From the NCBI GenBank assembly GCA_028641055.1, contig CM054057.1:723875931-723939930 (forward strand): a stretch of DNA of 64,000 bases, read 5' to 3'. The notes under the pieces were generated by a model, which worked only from the letters and a program-made list of their open reading frames with translations, had not been told where the DNA came from and did no database searches. Shown here piece by piece: positions 1 through 10,189 of the stretch. Made by a program: the position numbers and the translations under genes. Positions within the stretch are counted from its first letter, which is position 1, and every line of letters starts with the position of its first letter. The DNA is from Alopecurus myosuroides. Taxonomy: Eukaryota; Streptophyta; Magnoliopsida; Poales; Poaceae.

Positions 1-584
1 TGAATCCAAGATTCCGGCTGCTATGGTTTTGTAACTATGCTTTGCACACTCCCAAATGTCTCCCTCTCAGTGGTCCATCCCATGATACAACACTACCATC
101 CTCCAAGAGGGCTTGCACTGATATGCCTCTCGAGAGTTCCCACTCTCCCTTTGTTGATAGTGCCACTGACACCAAGGATCCTGCTCCGAAGCCCAAGAAA
201 TTCTCCATCAAAGCCGCTCTCTAGAAAATGAACTGTTTCTTCATTGACAAGCAGCACCGAGGCTATCAATCCTATGAAAAAGGGAAGGCCTCTCGTCGCA
301 ACCAGAGGGATATCATGACAACACTCCACCTTCCAACGGGTCCTCCTAGCTCGGAGGAGCTCACTGAGGACAAATGGCAGTCTCAGAACACATTCTGGTT
401 TTGTGATGATGCTTCATCTCTTGGACACTTTTGGTCTGCCAACAACGCCGAAGCCAGCTCCAGTAGGGCAGTCATTCCACAAGGTGATGATGACCAAGAT
501 GATGATGAGGAAGATGTGGACAAGTCTAGAGACGAGGATGATGATGATGGTGACCACGCCTCCGATGACGACTTCATGGTGTGA
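1..584 (+). pseudogene. 3' end of a broken 'putative plant transposon protein'-type gene (unit A copy)
   Basis: Only the C-terminal part lies in the window; the fuller copy is at 35154-36621. The main frame ends at a TAA (32-34). The following sequence stays readable in another frame from 42, is stopped by TAG at 222-224, and continues in that same frame from ATG 228 to 584. This last piece has a basic stretch (SYEKGKASRRNQRD) followed by a strongly acidic Asp/Glu-rich tail before the stop, a layout seen at the C-terminus of retroelement proteins of this type in grasses. The frameshift and stop make it a pseudogene. Function is unknown; I infer an accessory protein of a non-autonomous or env-like retroelement. 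Confidence 0.6.
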
Positions 585-1113
585 TCTCATGGGGACGTAG
601 CTTCTCTCTTCCTTTTGGTGTCTTGATGCCAAGGGGGAGAGATATATATTTAGGACCTTCGGGGATTTTCTTTGGGTGGGCATTGCATCATACATTTTCT
701 TCTTCCATTTGCAATTTGCTATTTTAGTTTGAACTCTATTCGCTTTTATGCGTTGTGGAACTCTGTTCATGTTATTGTAAGACTATGTCTATTTCCCGAG
801 GATTATCCACCCATCTTATGAAGACCATGGTAAGCTTTCCTGGGGTATCCATCATATGCTACATGATTTCCATGATATTATCCTGACTCATTGTGTTCAT
901 ATAATTATCCATAGCCATTATTGAGAAAATGTTGTTGGATGAATCCTTGGAGGAGCTATTATATGTATGTGCATGTGTTATTAAAATTTAGAATAAAATG
1001 GTAAAACTTGGCCATACATCAAGGGGGAGCTACAAGTTAATTGCAAATCTTAAAATTGTATATTTCAACTTGCAAATCAAAGTATTGTCATCAAACATCA
1101 AAAAGGGGGAGAT
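585..1113 (+). other. 3' untranslated region with repeated AAGGGGGAG purine tracts
   Basis: No open frame is visible. Three similar purine tracts occur, at 631-640, 1021-1030 and 1101-1112. The last is followed at once by TGAAAAGACATG, which fits a polypurine tract next to the start of a 3' LTR. The stretch is AT-rich and otherwise featureless. The same region in unit B is 36622-37147. Confidence 0.55.
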
Positions 1114-1527
1114 TGAAAAGACATGAGTCCCTTAATCCTATTTTAATGTTTGATCACAACACTAGGTAAGACTAATAGTTTATTTGAAGTGTTTGGAAAT
1201 TACACAGTGATGCAAAGTGGTGAAATAATATTTCTACAAGGAAACAAATAGTCAAAGAAATGATTGAAAGAAAGAGAGAAGAAAGAAAGAAGAAAAGAGA
1301 GGAAGATGGAACACGGAAGCCGGCCTCGGGGCCGACAGGCTCTGTTTTGTAGCTGGCCTTCACACTGGCTGGCCGACCTAGGCCGGGTCTTGAAGAAGAA
1401 GGCTGAGCGCACTACCTAGCCGGCCTAGGCCAGGCCGAGGCCGGGGCCAAGGCCGGGCTGTTCTCTTACCCCGCAGGCCTTCGCACTGCCTAGCCTGCCA
1501 AGGTCGGGCCAAGGCTGGGTTCCCTGG
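1114..1527 (+). repeat. 5' part of a 3' LTR (older element, interrupted)
   Basis: It begins TGAAAAGACATGAG directly after a polypurine tract (1101-1112), so it is read as the start of the LTR belonging to the element whose broken gene lies at 1-584. It contains a purine-only stretch of GAAAG/GAGA units (about 1255-1308) and then a GC-rich block built from AGGCCGGG/CCGGCC-like repeats (about 1310-1510). It breaks off where another TGATACG LTR start appears at 1528. The LTR identity is an inference from the tract and the TG start; no second LTR copy is in the window to prove it. Confidence 0.5.
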
Positions 1528-1874
1528 TGATACGTCATAAACGTATCGATAATTTCTGATGTTCCATGTTGTTTTCATACCATATGCTACATATTTTCTT
1601 TACACTTTATGGCGTTTTTATGGATTTTCTGGGACTAACCTATTGACAAAATACCACAGAGCTAGTTCTTGTTTTCTGCTGTTTTTAGTTTCAGAAAATT
1701 TGTTCTAGAAGTATTCTCGGAATTGGACGATTCAGAATTCAAAAGTATTAGAATTTCCGGAGGGTCAAGGAATTCCAAAGGAGACCCGGAGGGGGGCCCT
1801 GGAGCCCCCACACCATGAATGTGCGCGGGTGGGCCCCTGGCCGCGCCGGGAGGTAGTGTTGGCCCCTCGGGCGC
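1528..1874 (+). repeat. 5' fragment of a second LTR type (TGATACGTCATAAACG...)
   Basis: It starts TGATACGTCATAAACGTATC and runs about 347 bases through a block ending in GGCCGCGCC-rich sequence, the usual composition of the first third of Triticeae gypsy LTRs. It differs clearly from the array LTRs. It is interrupted at 1875 by the TG of LTR1, so the array appears to have inserted into this LTR. Its remainder should lie beyond the right end of the array, outside the window. The unit B copy is 37562-37906. Confidence 0.55.
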
Positions 1875-3348
1875 TGATACGTCCATTTTACATCACCATT
1901 TTATATTGTTATTTTCTGTTATTCATCGATATATTTCATGTAATGATGCAGTATAATTTTTGGAGAATAAATACGAGGACAAGAAATCTGATGGAAAAAG
2001 CACCGTCGGGATACCCTATTTCCGAATATCAGAAGAAGAGGGGGGACACCGGAGATATCTTAGAAGTCCAGAAGAGGGAGCCAGCCACGAGGAGAGGCAG
2101 AGGGGGTCCACCAGGAGCCCACACCATGGGGTGGCACACCCCCTTGGTCGCGCCGCCACATGGTGTGGCCAGCCTGGCCCACCTCTGGTGAATTTTTTCG
2201 CGTAATTGACCCCCAGGGAACCCTAAGCCCCATATCATCATCGTAGAATTATTCCGCCGCCGCCTCGGGGCAGAAAACAACAGAGAGAGAAAAGCTCTCT
2301 GGCAGGGAGAAATCTGCCGGGGAAATTCCTCTCCGGAGAGGGGAAATCATCGCCATCGTCACCGTCATGACTCCGGGCTTCATCGGGATCATCTTCATCA
2401 TCACCCTCATCACCAGCACCATCACCCTCATCATCCATCGTCATCCCGCTGTAACAATTAGGGGCCTCTATCGTTGTTTTACATTAGATCTCTCTCCCGG
2501 TGTGGATTACTTGTTAGTAGTTGATGCTTGTGAGATTTATCGGTGTTAGCACTTTATGACCAGATTGTTATCATCCATTATATCACCTCTGATTATGATC
2601 CATATGATGTCTTGTGAGTACTTCGTTTAGTTCTTGTGGACATGGGAGAAGTCATGATGTTAGTGGTGAAGTTATGTTGAAGCAATATCTCGTGGTTCGG
2701 TATTTAAGTTGTGGTGCTATTCTTCTAGTGGTGTCATGTGAACGTGACTACATGATACTTAATATTTATGGGCCTAGGAGGATGCATTGTGTATTTGGCT
2801 ACTAATTGTGGGGTTGCCGGAGTGACAGAAACCTAAACCCCCGTTAGGAAACCAATGCACGAGGGAGCGTAGGATCCCGGAGTTTTAAGGTTGTGGTTAG
2901 TTTATCTTAATTACTTTCTCGTATTTGTGGATGCTTACGAGGGGTATAATCACAAGTATGTATTAGTCCTAGTTGGGCAGTGCATTAGCATAGGTTCACC
3001 CACACAACACTTCACGAACTAATGGATATTAATCAACCGTAATGAAGCGAAAGCACTTGACGAAATTCCCATGTGTCCTCGAGAATGTTTGGTAGTCATA
3101 AGTAATACAAACGGCTTGTACTTTGCTCTCAAAAGTATTGGGCCACTCGCTGCAATATTATTTACTGCACTTTATTTACTCGCACTTTATTTATCTGCTC
3201 TATCCAAAACAACCAAAAACCCGTTTGCTAGTGTTTACAGTGAATCCTCTATCCAACATGCTTGTCAACACCTTCTGCTCCTCGATGGGTTTGACACTCT
3301 TATTTATCGAAAGTACTACGATACACCCCCTATACTTGTAGGTCATCA
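1875..3348 (+). repeat. LTR1 (1474 bp)
   Basis: Boundaries are TGATACGTCC and GTCATCA (TGAT/ATCA ends). This LTR is the odd one: its first 430 or so bases differ from LTR2-4 at many positions and lack a segment of about 36 bases present in the others near 70-110 from the start. The remainder is nearly identical to LTR2. It contains a run of TCATCA/CACC-type trinucleotides (about 2380-2450). No polypurine tract precedes it, as expected for the outermost 5' LTR of an insertion. Confidence 0.85.
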
Positions 3349-3359
3349 AGACTATTTTC

Positions 3360-3377
3360 TAGCGCCGTTGCCGGGGA
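3360..3377 (+). other. Primer binding site, tRNA-Asp type
   Basis: TAGCGCCGTTGCCGGGGA lies 11 bases after the LTR end. It is complementary to the 3' end of plant tRNA-Asp except for one position (A where TGG would be expected). It is the start site for minus-strand DNA synthesis. Confidence 0.8.
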
Positions 3378-3391
3378 GTGAAGCGCTATTG

Positions 3392-3454
3392 GTAAGAGAA
3401 ACTTTTACCATGAGTGATGTTTTTATTTCTATCTGCTGTTTTATTTCATTATAG
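3392..3454 (+). other. Candidate short leader intron (GTAAG...TTATAG)
   Basis: A donor-like G/GTAAGA is followed by T-rich sequence and an acceptor-like TTTCATTATAG. The open frame that leads into the protease starts immediately after the AG, behind an in-frame TAG stop. The distance is only 63 bases, short for a plant intron. In other copies the donor is doubled, which gives 80 or more bases. This is suggestive only. Confidence 0.3.
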
Positions 3455-4858
3455 AGATATTGTTGGGATCTTCATGACAGTATTCAAGAGAACACTGAAG
3501 GATGGGAGAATGACAAAGGTAGAAAGTCAGGTATAAAATATGATTATGAATGCATTAAATCTTTTATGGGAACCAATGATTTCTATGATGTTAGTGCTGT
3601 TTGTGGTCTTGATTCTCAAATCTTTGCAAACTGTCTTAAAGCTTTTGCCTCCTATCTTGATATTCCCAAAAATAATTATCACAAGTACCATGCACCTTAT
3701 AAAGATATTATTCCTTCTAGTAATATAGAAGTGCATGCTGTTAATCCTGCTGTTCTAGAGCCATATGTTGAAAAAATGCTTTTCCCGGCTAAGGTGAAAG
3801 AACGCTCTATGGTGGGTAGTGTGGTTAATAAGAGTAATAAGAAATCTATTGAACCTGATGAACAAATAACTGTTAAACCTGCTGTAGCAATAGTGAAAGA
3901 TCTTGTTTGTGGAAATGTGGAGGATGAACACATTGTCTTTTGTGAGGATGCTTCTGATATTGTTTCCCATCCTCATAGACCTAAGAAAACTAGTGATCAT
4001 GTGCTTTCTGTTAAGATTGGTGATAATTGCTATTATGGTTTGTGTGATATTGGTGCTAGTTCTAGTGCTATACCTTATGAGCTTTATAGAGAAATTATGC
4101 ATGAGGTTGGTTCTTGTGAGCTTGAAGATATTGATGTGGTTATTCAGCTTGCTAATAGAGAAACTATTTTTCTGATTGGTATTGTTAGAGATGTGGAAGT
4201 TTTGTGTGGTAAAACTAAATACCCCACTGATTTTCTAGTACTTGGTAAGGCTGCTAGTAAAACTTGTCCTATTATTTTTGGTAGACCTTTCTTGAACACT
4301 TATGGTGCTCTTATAGATTGTAAAAGAGAGAAGATTTTGACTAAATTTGATGGAAAATCTTATGAGTTCAATTTTTCCAAATCTGCTAGAGCACCTTATG
4401 AATCTAAATTGCGTGATGAGAATTTTAAAGTTGAACAAATTGCTTCTATTTCTCTTGCTCCTAACAATGCTTTGCAGCAATATATGGAGGATCACAAGAG
4501 TGATGTATTTATGGAAGAGAGAAATGAGATTGACGATAATCTTCTTCGTCAACCAGTGATACTGAAACATAATTTACATGTGGAAGACTTGGGTACAACA
4601 TTACCACCCAAGGAAGTTCCTATTTTTGATTTAAAACCTCTGCCTGATGATCTTAAATATGCTTATCTTGATGATAAGAAAATATTTCTTGTTATTGTTA
4701 GTGCTAAACTTTCAGGTGAAGAAGAGGAAAGATTATTTGAAATTCTGAAGAAACATCGTGGAGCTATTGGATATAATCTTGATGATTTGAAGGGAATTTC
4801 TCCTACTATATGTCATCATGCTATTAATATTGAACTTGATGCAAAGCCATTTGTTTAA
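3455..4858 (+). pseudogene. Gag-less protease region of pol, internal 1
   Basis: The frame is open from the leader to a TAA at 4856-4858 (first ATG 3566, 430 codons). The first 110 or so residues after the ATG are acidic and unrecognised; no gag matrix/capsid or CCHC zinc knuckle is seen. The aspartic protease follows: active-site D-I-G-A-S-S with Asp at codon 161 (4046), then a flap-like IQLANRET region and an I-I-F-G-R-P-F-L motif. Beyond it lies the linker to RT. The terminal TAA replaces a GAA found in most copies and is shared only with 1'. This is the best preserved protease frame here, but the polyprotein is broken downstream. Confidence 0.75.
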
Positions 4859-6170
4859 CATCAACCCCGGTTAATTCATAAGATGAAGGAAGTGGTAAGA
4901 AATGAGGTATTAAAACTTCTTGACGCTGGTATTATTTTTCCTATTGCTGATAGTAGATGGGTGAGCCCTGTGCATTGTGTCCCTAAGAAGGGATGACTAA
5001 CTGTTGTGCCGAATGAAAATAATGAGCTTATTTCGCAAAGAGTCATAGTTGGTTGTAGAATGTGTATTGATTTTTTGAAAGGTTAATAAAGTTACTAAGA
5101 AAGATCATTATCCTTTTCTCTTTATTGATCAAATGTTAGAAAGGTTGTTTAAGAAAACTCATTTTTGGTTTCTTGATGGTTATTCTGGGTTTTCTCAAAT
5201 TGCTGTTAGGAAGCAAGATCAAGAGAAAACAACCTTTACTTGTCCTTATGGTACTTATGCTTATAGACGTATGACTTTTGGTTTGTGTAATGCTCCTGCT
5301 ACTTTTCAAAGATGCATGTCTGCTATTTTCATGGTTTTTGTGAAGAAATTGTGGAAGTATTCATGGACGATTTCTCCGTCAATAGAACTTCTTTTGATAA
5401 TTTTTTGCACAACCTTGATAAAGTTTTGCAGAGATGTGAGGAAACTAATCTTGTTCTTAATTGGGAGAAATGCCACTTTATGGTAAATGAAGGAATTGTT
5501 CTTGCACATAAAATTTCTAAAAGAGGTATTGAAGTTGACAGAGCTAAAGTTAAAGCCATAGAGAAAATGCCCTGTTCTATGGATGTTAAAGGTATTCGTA
5601 GTGTTCTTCGTCATGCTGGTTTTTATAGGAGGTTTATTAAAGATTTCTCTAAAATATCAAAGCCTCTTACTAATCTTCTTCAAAAAGATGTACCATTTGT
5701 TTTTGATGATGATTGTAAGGAAGATTTTGAAACTTTAAAGAAGGCTTTAACTACTGCTCCTATTGTTCAACCACCTGATAATTACCTTTTGAAGTTATTT
5801 GTGATGCTAGTGATTTTGCTGGAGGTGCTGTTCTTGGACAACGCGTAGATAAGAAGTTGAATGTTATTCATTATGCTAGTAAGACTCTTGATGCTGCTCA
5901 ATAGAATTATGCTACTACTGAAAAAGAGTTCTTAGCTGTAGTTTTTGCATGTGATAAGTTTAGGCCTTACATTGTTGACTCAAAGGTTACTATTCATACT
6001 GATCATGATGCTATTAGATACCTTATGGAAAAGAAAGATGCTAAGACTAGGATTATTAGATGGGTGTTGCTTTTACAAGAGTTTGATTTGCATATTGTGG
6101 ATAGGAAGGGTGCTGAAAATCCTGTTCCTGATAACTTTTCTAGGTTGGAAAACATTACTTTTGACCCTAT
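4859..6170 (+). pseudogene. Reverse transcriptase-RNase H region of pol, internal 1
   Basis: RT starts with a KMKEVVRNEVLKLLDAGII-type segment and the W-V-S-P-V-H motif. It is cut by TGA at 4994-4996, shifts frame near 5071-5077 (extra T's before the K-V-N-K motif), and runs through LDGYSGF and FGLCNAPATF. The frame then changes between the Q-R-C-M motif and FMDD. The catalytic Asp pair is at 5366-5371. A four-base deletion near 5780 breaks the junction to RNase H, whose first Asp is at 5803, and TAG at 5902-5904 follows. The TGA, the shift before FMDD and the TAG are in all copies; the 5780 deletion is private. Confidence 0.75.
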
Positions 6171-6199
6171 TCCTGTTAATGATAGTTTTCCAAATGAAC

Positions 6200-7647
6200 A
6201 ATTGGCTGCAATAAAGGTAAAATCCCGGGATAGTCCATGGTATGTTGATTATGCTAACTTTATTGTTTCAAACTATTTGCCTCCAACATTTACAGCTCAA
6301 CAAAGAAGAAAATTCTTCTATGATTTGAGGCATTATTTTTGGGATGACCCACATTTATATAAAGAAGGAGTAGATGGTGTTATAAGAAGATGTGTAACAG
6401 ATCATGAACAACGTGAAATATTGAAAAAGTGCCATAGTAGTGCTTATGGAGGACATCGCTGGAGGTTGAACCGCATAGAAGGTTCTACAATCAGGTTTCT
6501 ATTGGACTACCCTCTTTAAAGATGCACGTAAATTTATTTTATCTTGTGATGAATGTCAAAGAGTAGGCAATATTTCTAGATAATGAAATGCATGTGAGTT
6601 ATTCTCTTGTTATTGAACCTTTTGATTGTTGGGGATTTGACTTTATGGGTCCTTTTCCTCCTTCGAATGGTTATACTCATATACTTGTTGTTGTTGATTA
6701 TGTTACTAAGTGGGTAGAAGCTATACCTACTAAAATTGCTGACCGTGAAACCTCGTTAAAAATGCTTAAAGATTTTATTTTTCCTAGGTTTGGTGTGCCT
6801 AGATATCTAATGACTGATGGAGGATCTCATTTTATTGATGGTGATTTTAGAAAAACCCTTGCTAAATATGATGTTAATCATAGAATTGACTCAGCTTATC
6901 ATCCTCAAACCAGTGGGCAAGTAGAATTATCAAATACAGAAATTAAATCTATCTTGCAAAAGACTATTAATAAATCTAGGAACAATTGGTCTGATAAGTT
7001 GAATGATGCATTATGGGCTTATAGAACTACTTATAAAAATTCTATGGGTATGTCTCTTTATAAAATGGTTTATGGAAAATCTCGTCACTTGCCTTTAGAA
7101 TTAGAACACAAAGCTTATTGGGCAGTGAAAGAATTAAATAAAGATTTTAAACTTGCTAGTAAGAAAAGAATGATTGATTTGAATCATTTAGATGAATGGA
7201 GATGTGAAACTTATGAAAATGCCAAGCTCTTTAAAGAGAAAGTTAAACAATGGCATGATAAAATAAACCTTAAAAGAGAGTTTCATGTTGGTGAGAAAGT
7301 TCTATTGTATCGTTCTCGTCTCAGATTTTTTTGCAGGAAAATGACTCTCCCGATGGGAAGGACCTTATATTATTAAAGAAGTGTATTGTTCGGGTGCAAT
7401 CAAAATTGCTTCCCTCAAAGATAACACTACACAATTGGTAAATGGGCAAAGAATCAAACATTATATTTCTGGGGATTCCTATGATGAAGATGTTGATGTT
7501 ATTCAAGTAATGACTCCGAAGAAGTTTATTAGAGGGAAGATTCCAGAAGCTGCAGAGTCTGTTTATGGAATAGGTAACAGTTTTGTTAAGAAAAACTTCG
7601 CGGATGACCTTCCAAGTTATAAATTATTGATTTTTGGAAAATATTAA
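6200..7647 (+). pseudogene. Integrase region of pol, internal 1
   Basis: The H/C zinc-binding region (GGH...C-x2-C) is split by a frameshift whose stop is at 6517-6519. A two-base loss at 6578-6582 adds another break. The catalytic core is open from 6588 to 7376: Asp at 6639, Asp at 6816, Glu at 6924, a D-58-D-35-E spacing as expected for Ty3 integrases. The C-terminal GPY-like module (W-E-G-P-Y, 7354 onward) is in another frame after a T7 run, with an in-frame TGA at 7342. In this copy an extra T near 7563 extends the frame to 7647. Confidence 0.8.
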
Positions 7648-7808
7648 AAAATACCGAGACGAAGAGGAGTGGGAGAAGATGCCCGGAGGCACCACACCAT
7701 GAGGGGGCGCGAGCCCACCCTTGGCCGCGCCACCGTATGGTGGGAGCTCCGGAGCCCCTCTCCGACTTTTTATCAACCTAGACTTTCCTTTCGTTACGCA
7801 TATTTTTG

Positions 7809-7817
7809 CTATATAAC
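7809..7817 (+). promoter_or_regulatory. Internal TATA-like box in an LTR-like leader module
   Basis: CTATATAAC lies about 94 bases upstream of an ATG with A/G context (7911). The flanking 7680-7830 resembles the LTR's own GGCCGCGCC...TGGTGTGG...ATATTTTT...ACCCC block, so it looks like a borrowed promoter/leader. It could drive a separate mRNA for the 3' reading frame; this is an inference. Confidence 0.35.
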
Positions 7818-7910
7818 CCCTAGACCCCCCGAGGTCCATTTATCGTTTTCTCGTCGTGTTTTTGTTTCGAGCTGTTTCTGCCAGGATCTGTTTTCAGTTT
7901 TAGAAGCATC

Positions 7911-8450
7911 ATGGTCTCCGCCAACAACAACAAGGGGAACGAACCGAAGGATGATGATCTCCAAGAACGGGAGTCGGGCAGAGGAGATCGAGAGTGGAGC
8001 TGAAGGAGATGTAGAAGAAAACCCACGAGTGCGTCCACGCGCTACCATCGCAAGCATTGGAGTGGTTGCAAAACCTTCCAAGCAAACGACTAGGATGAGC
8101 ACCGGAGGGAAGGTCCCACATTACTGCTTAGCTTCAAGGACACCCCTTTCAGGCATAAAGAAACATGTCCATACTTTAATTCATGAGTATCAATCTAGGA
8201 GGGTACCTAAGGCAGATTTGCATTCTTGATGGGTATGGATCATTCTAACCGTGTAGATGAAGGAATCTCTCAACCTAAGGAAGTGTGGGCGGAAAATATT
8301 GATGGCTGGAATTCACCGTCTGATAGGCATGCAAACCGTATTGATCACAATACGGAGGTGATGTGTATGGTTATGTTCGCAATTGAAGATATGAAGAAAT
8401 AAATTGATAAGCTCATTGACAAGGATTCACCACCACCACCGAAGAATTGA
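7911..8450 (+). pseudogene. Unrecognised 3' reading frame, internal 1
   Basis: It starts MVSANNNKGN and is hydrophilic. It then needs a frame change near 7990 to continue through SGAEGDVEENPRVRPRAT and a basic KKHVHTLIHEYQSRR stretch to TGA 8227-8229. A second part (MDHSNRVDEG..., 8235-8450) is in another frame in this copy, has TAA at 8400-8402, and ends PPPPKN. No signal peptide, membrane helix or catalytic motif is visible. Its position, after integrase and before the 3' LTR, is where Athila-type elements may carry an env-like gene, but nothing in the sequence supports an envelope function. Confidence 0.45.
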
Positions 8451-10170
8451 TTTGTCATTGGTATTGGCATCCCCTTGGCTTGTTCCAATGTTTGGGGAGT
8501 GTCGTGTATCACCTTTATCTTTCACCCTTTTACCTTTTAGTAGACTCATATCGTGAGTAGAGGAAATATCATATAGTACGGTTTGCAGTACGGAAGTGTT
8601 GCTCCTTAGTTGGTTATCGTTGTATCCCTTGGTTTGAGTTGCCGTAATGAAATATTAATGAGAAGTTTCATCATCTACTTGTTTCACTTTATTTTAGTTT
8701 GCAGTTTTTGTTATGTGATTGATATTGTTATTAGTATTGGTATCAATCTTGAAGCTTCACGATAACCTAGTTGGTTTTGGCGAACTTAGCATTGGTCAGT
8801 AGCAACAATTCGTTGAGACTTAAGTAGAAAAGAGGGAGTTGCATGTAGATATATTATTCCATGATCTTTCTTTCTTGTTAGCCCATAAGCTTAGTATTCT
8901 CAAATAAGTTTGTTTGCACCTTCAAGGAATATTGCATGATTGGCTTTATCATGTATGTTTTTGTTTGTTTTGCTTCAATTCTTATGCTTGCTACCCAACC
9001 TTGCTAGCAAAAAACCTGTACTGAGAGGGAATTCTTCTCGTGCATCCAAACCTTGAGCCCAAAACCTTGCCATTTGTGTCCACCATACCTACATATATGT
9101 GGTATTTCACCGCCACTCCAAGTAAATTGCTTGTGTGCTACCTTTAAACCTTCAAAATTACACATGTTTTGTGCTCCTGTTTTAGCTCATGAGGACGCAA
9201 ATAGAAAATATTTATATCACTTGTTGATTGGATTTGACACCCTGGACTAGTGGCTTCATCCACTTATCCAAATGCTAGAAGAGCTGGCACCGGGGTTCCC
9301 AGCCCCAAATAATAATACAATTTCTCTTCACTCTTTTTGCCCCTGATTTATCAGTCAAAGTATAATTGTGTAAACAAAAGAGAAAGAGGGATGACCTTCT
9401 ATACCAGTTGCGTACTTCTATGGGAGCCTCTCTTGTGAAGTCTAGTTGGCTTGTGACGTACAATATTTTTGAGTTTGCCATTCGTTGACATAAACATACA
9501 TCTCTCAAAATTTAGACACTCCTCCACGGTTTGTGATTGTTAGCAGGCACCCGAGGATTCAGTTAGCCATGGTTTGTGTAAGAAAGGTTGGGAGGAGTGT
9601 AAACCATTTTATACCTCTATTTTACAAAATAAAAGCTCTAGCACATGAGTGATCAATGCTTCCCTCTGCGAAGGGCCTATCTTTTACATTTATGTTGAGT
9701 CAGGAAACCTACTTGTTTCTGTCTAAGCAAGCATTTGAGTTGTGATTCATCCAGCTACATGTTGATTTACTCAATCATGTTCTTTATTCTTCCTTGTTTC
9801 TACAAATGTTTTTATCTGTTTGAATACCACTTTGAAAGTTACCAATGTCTGCAAAGAGACCGTTATAGTTGAGCATGATAAACTATGAAATATAGCTCTA
9901 GTATAAAGACTCTGATCGAAAGATAAGTGCACTGTTAATTGTTCTCTGACCAAGAACGAAGTTTGCCTTTACCAATTGTGATTTACTTTTTGCACCTTTA
10001 TCGTTACTTTACTTGTTTCAAGTTTGATTATATGAGAGGAAGTTGCTCTCTAAAATGATTTGTTCTTTGTTAGATGTGATGCCTCTTGTCCGCATTTCAT
10101 TTATCGACACCTCACTCAATAAACCCATGGTCATGTTTACTGAGTTCAGTTTCGCTTGGGGACAAGCGAG
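8451..10170 (+). other. Non-coding 3' internal region, internal 1
   Basis: About 1.7 kb without a credible gene. Short open frames exist (for example 9053-9250) but show no domain and are interrupted in sister copies. I see no tandem repeat or hairpin. Long non-coding 3' internal regions of this composition are common in Triticeae Athila-type elements. Confidence 0.6.
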
Positions 10171-10184
10171 GTCTAAGCTTGGGG
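10171..10184 (+). other. Polypurine-like tract before LTR2
   Basis: GTCTAAGCTTGGGG sits five bases (TGACT) upstream of the LTR2 TG. It is the presumed primer for plus-strand DNA synthesis. The G-rich AAGCTTGGGG form is typical of Athila-type elements, though it is not pure purine. Confidence 0.55.
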
Positions 10185-10189
10185 TGACT

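Noticed and set aside
1310..1527. CpG-rich block as a host gene promoter
   Set aside because: It is a GGCC-repeat segment within an interrupted LTR, with no downstream gene.
1875..1875. Target-site duplication for the array
   Set aside because: Left flank bases (GGCGC) are visible, but the right end of the array is missing in unit A and outside the window in unit B, so no pair can be shown.
1829..2205. Plus-strand open frames inside LTRs (for example 1960-2205 and 62890-63558)
   Set aside because: They cross the LTR start or lie wholly inside the LTR, are not conserved in length between copies, and have no recognisable domain.
2029..2444. Minus-strand open frames across the LTRs (Arg/Pro-rich and Met/Asp-rich), repeated in every LTR
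   Set aside because: They overlap the GC-rich and TCATCA-rich parts of the LTR, where composition alone keeps frames open. They change with each indel and show no domain.
3071..3454. A small membrane protein (hydrophobic LTR-end frames, about 127-139 codons)
   Set aside because: The frame runs through the LTR end, the primer site and the leader; its hydrophobicity comes from T-rich sequence. It is shifted or stopped in other copies.
3566..4858. The 430-codon frame as a functional protease gene
   Set aside because: It has a proper D-I-G-A-S site, but it is only the first part of a polyprotein whose RT, RNase H and integrase are out of frame and stopped in the same copy.
9053..9250. A 65-codon frame in the 3' non-coding region, present in several copies
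   Set aside because: It has no domain, it is altered or interrupted in other copies (around 17.4, 34.1 and 53.4 kb), and it lies in a region that is non-coding in related elements.
3378..10170. Long minus-strand frames opposite protease and RT
   Set aside because: They mirror the AT-rich coding strand, share its codon periodicity, and have no independent conservation.
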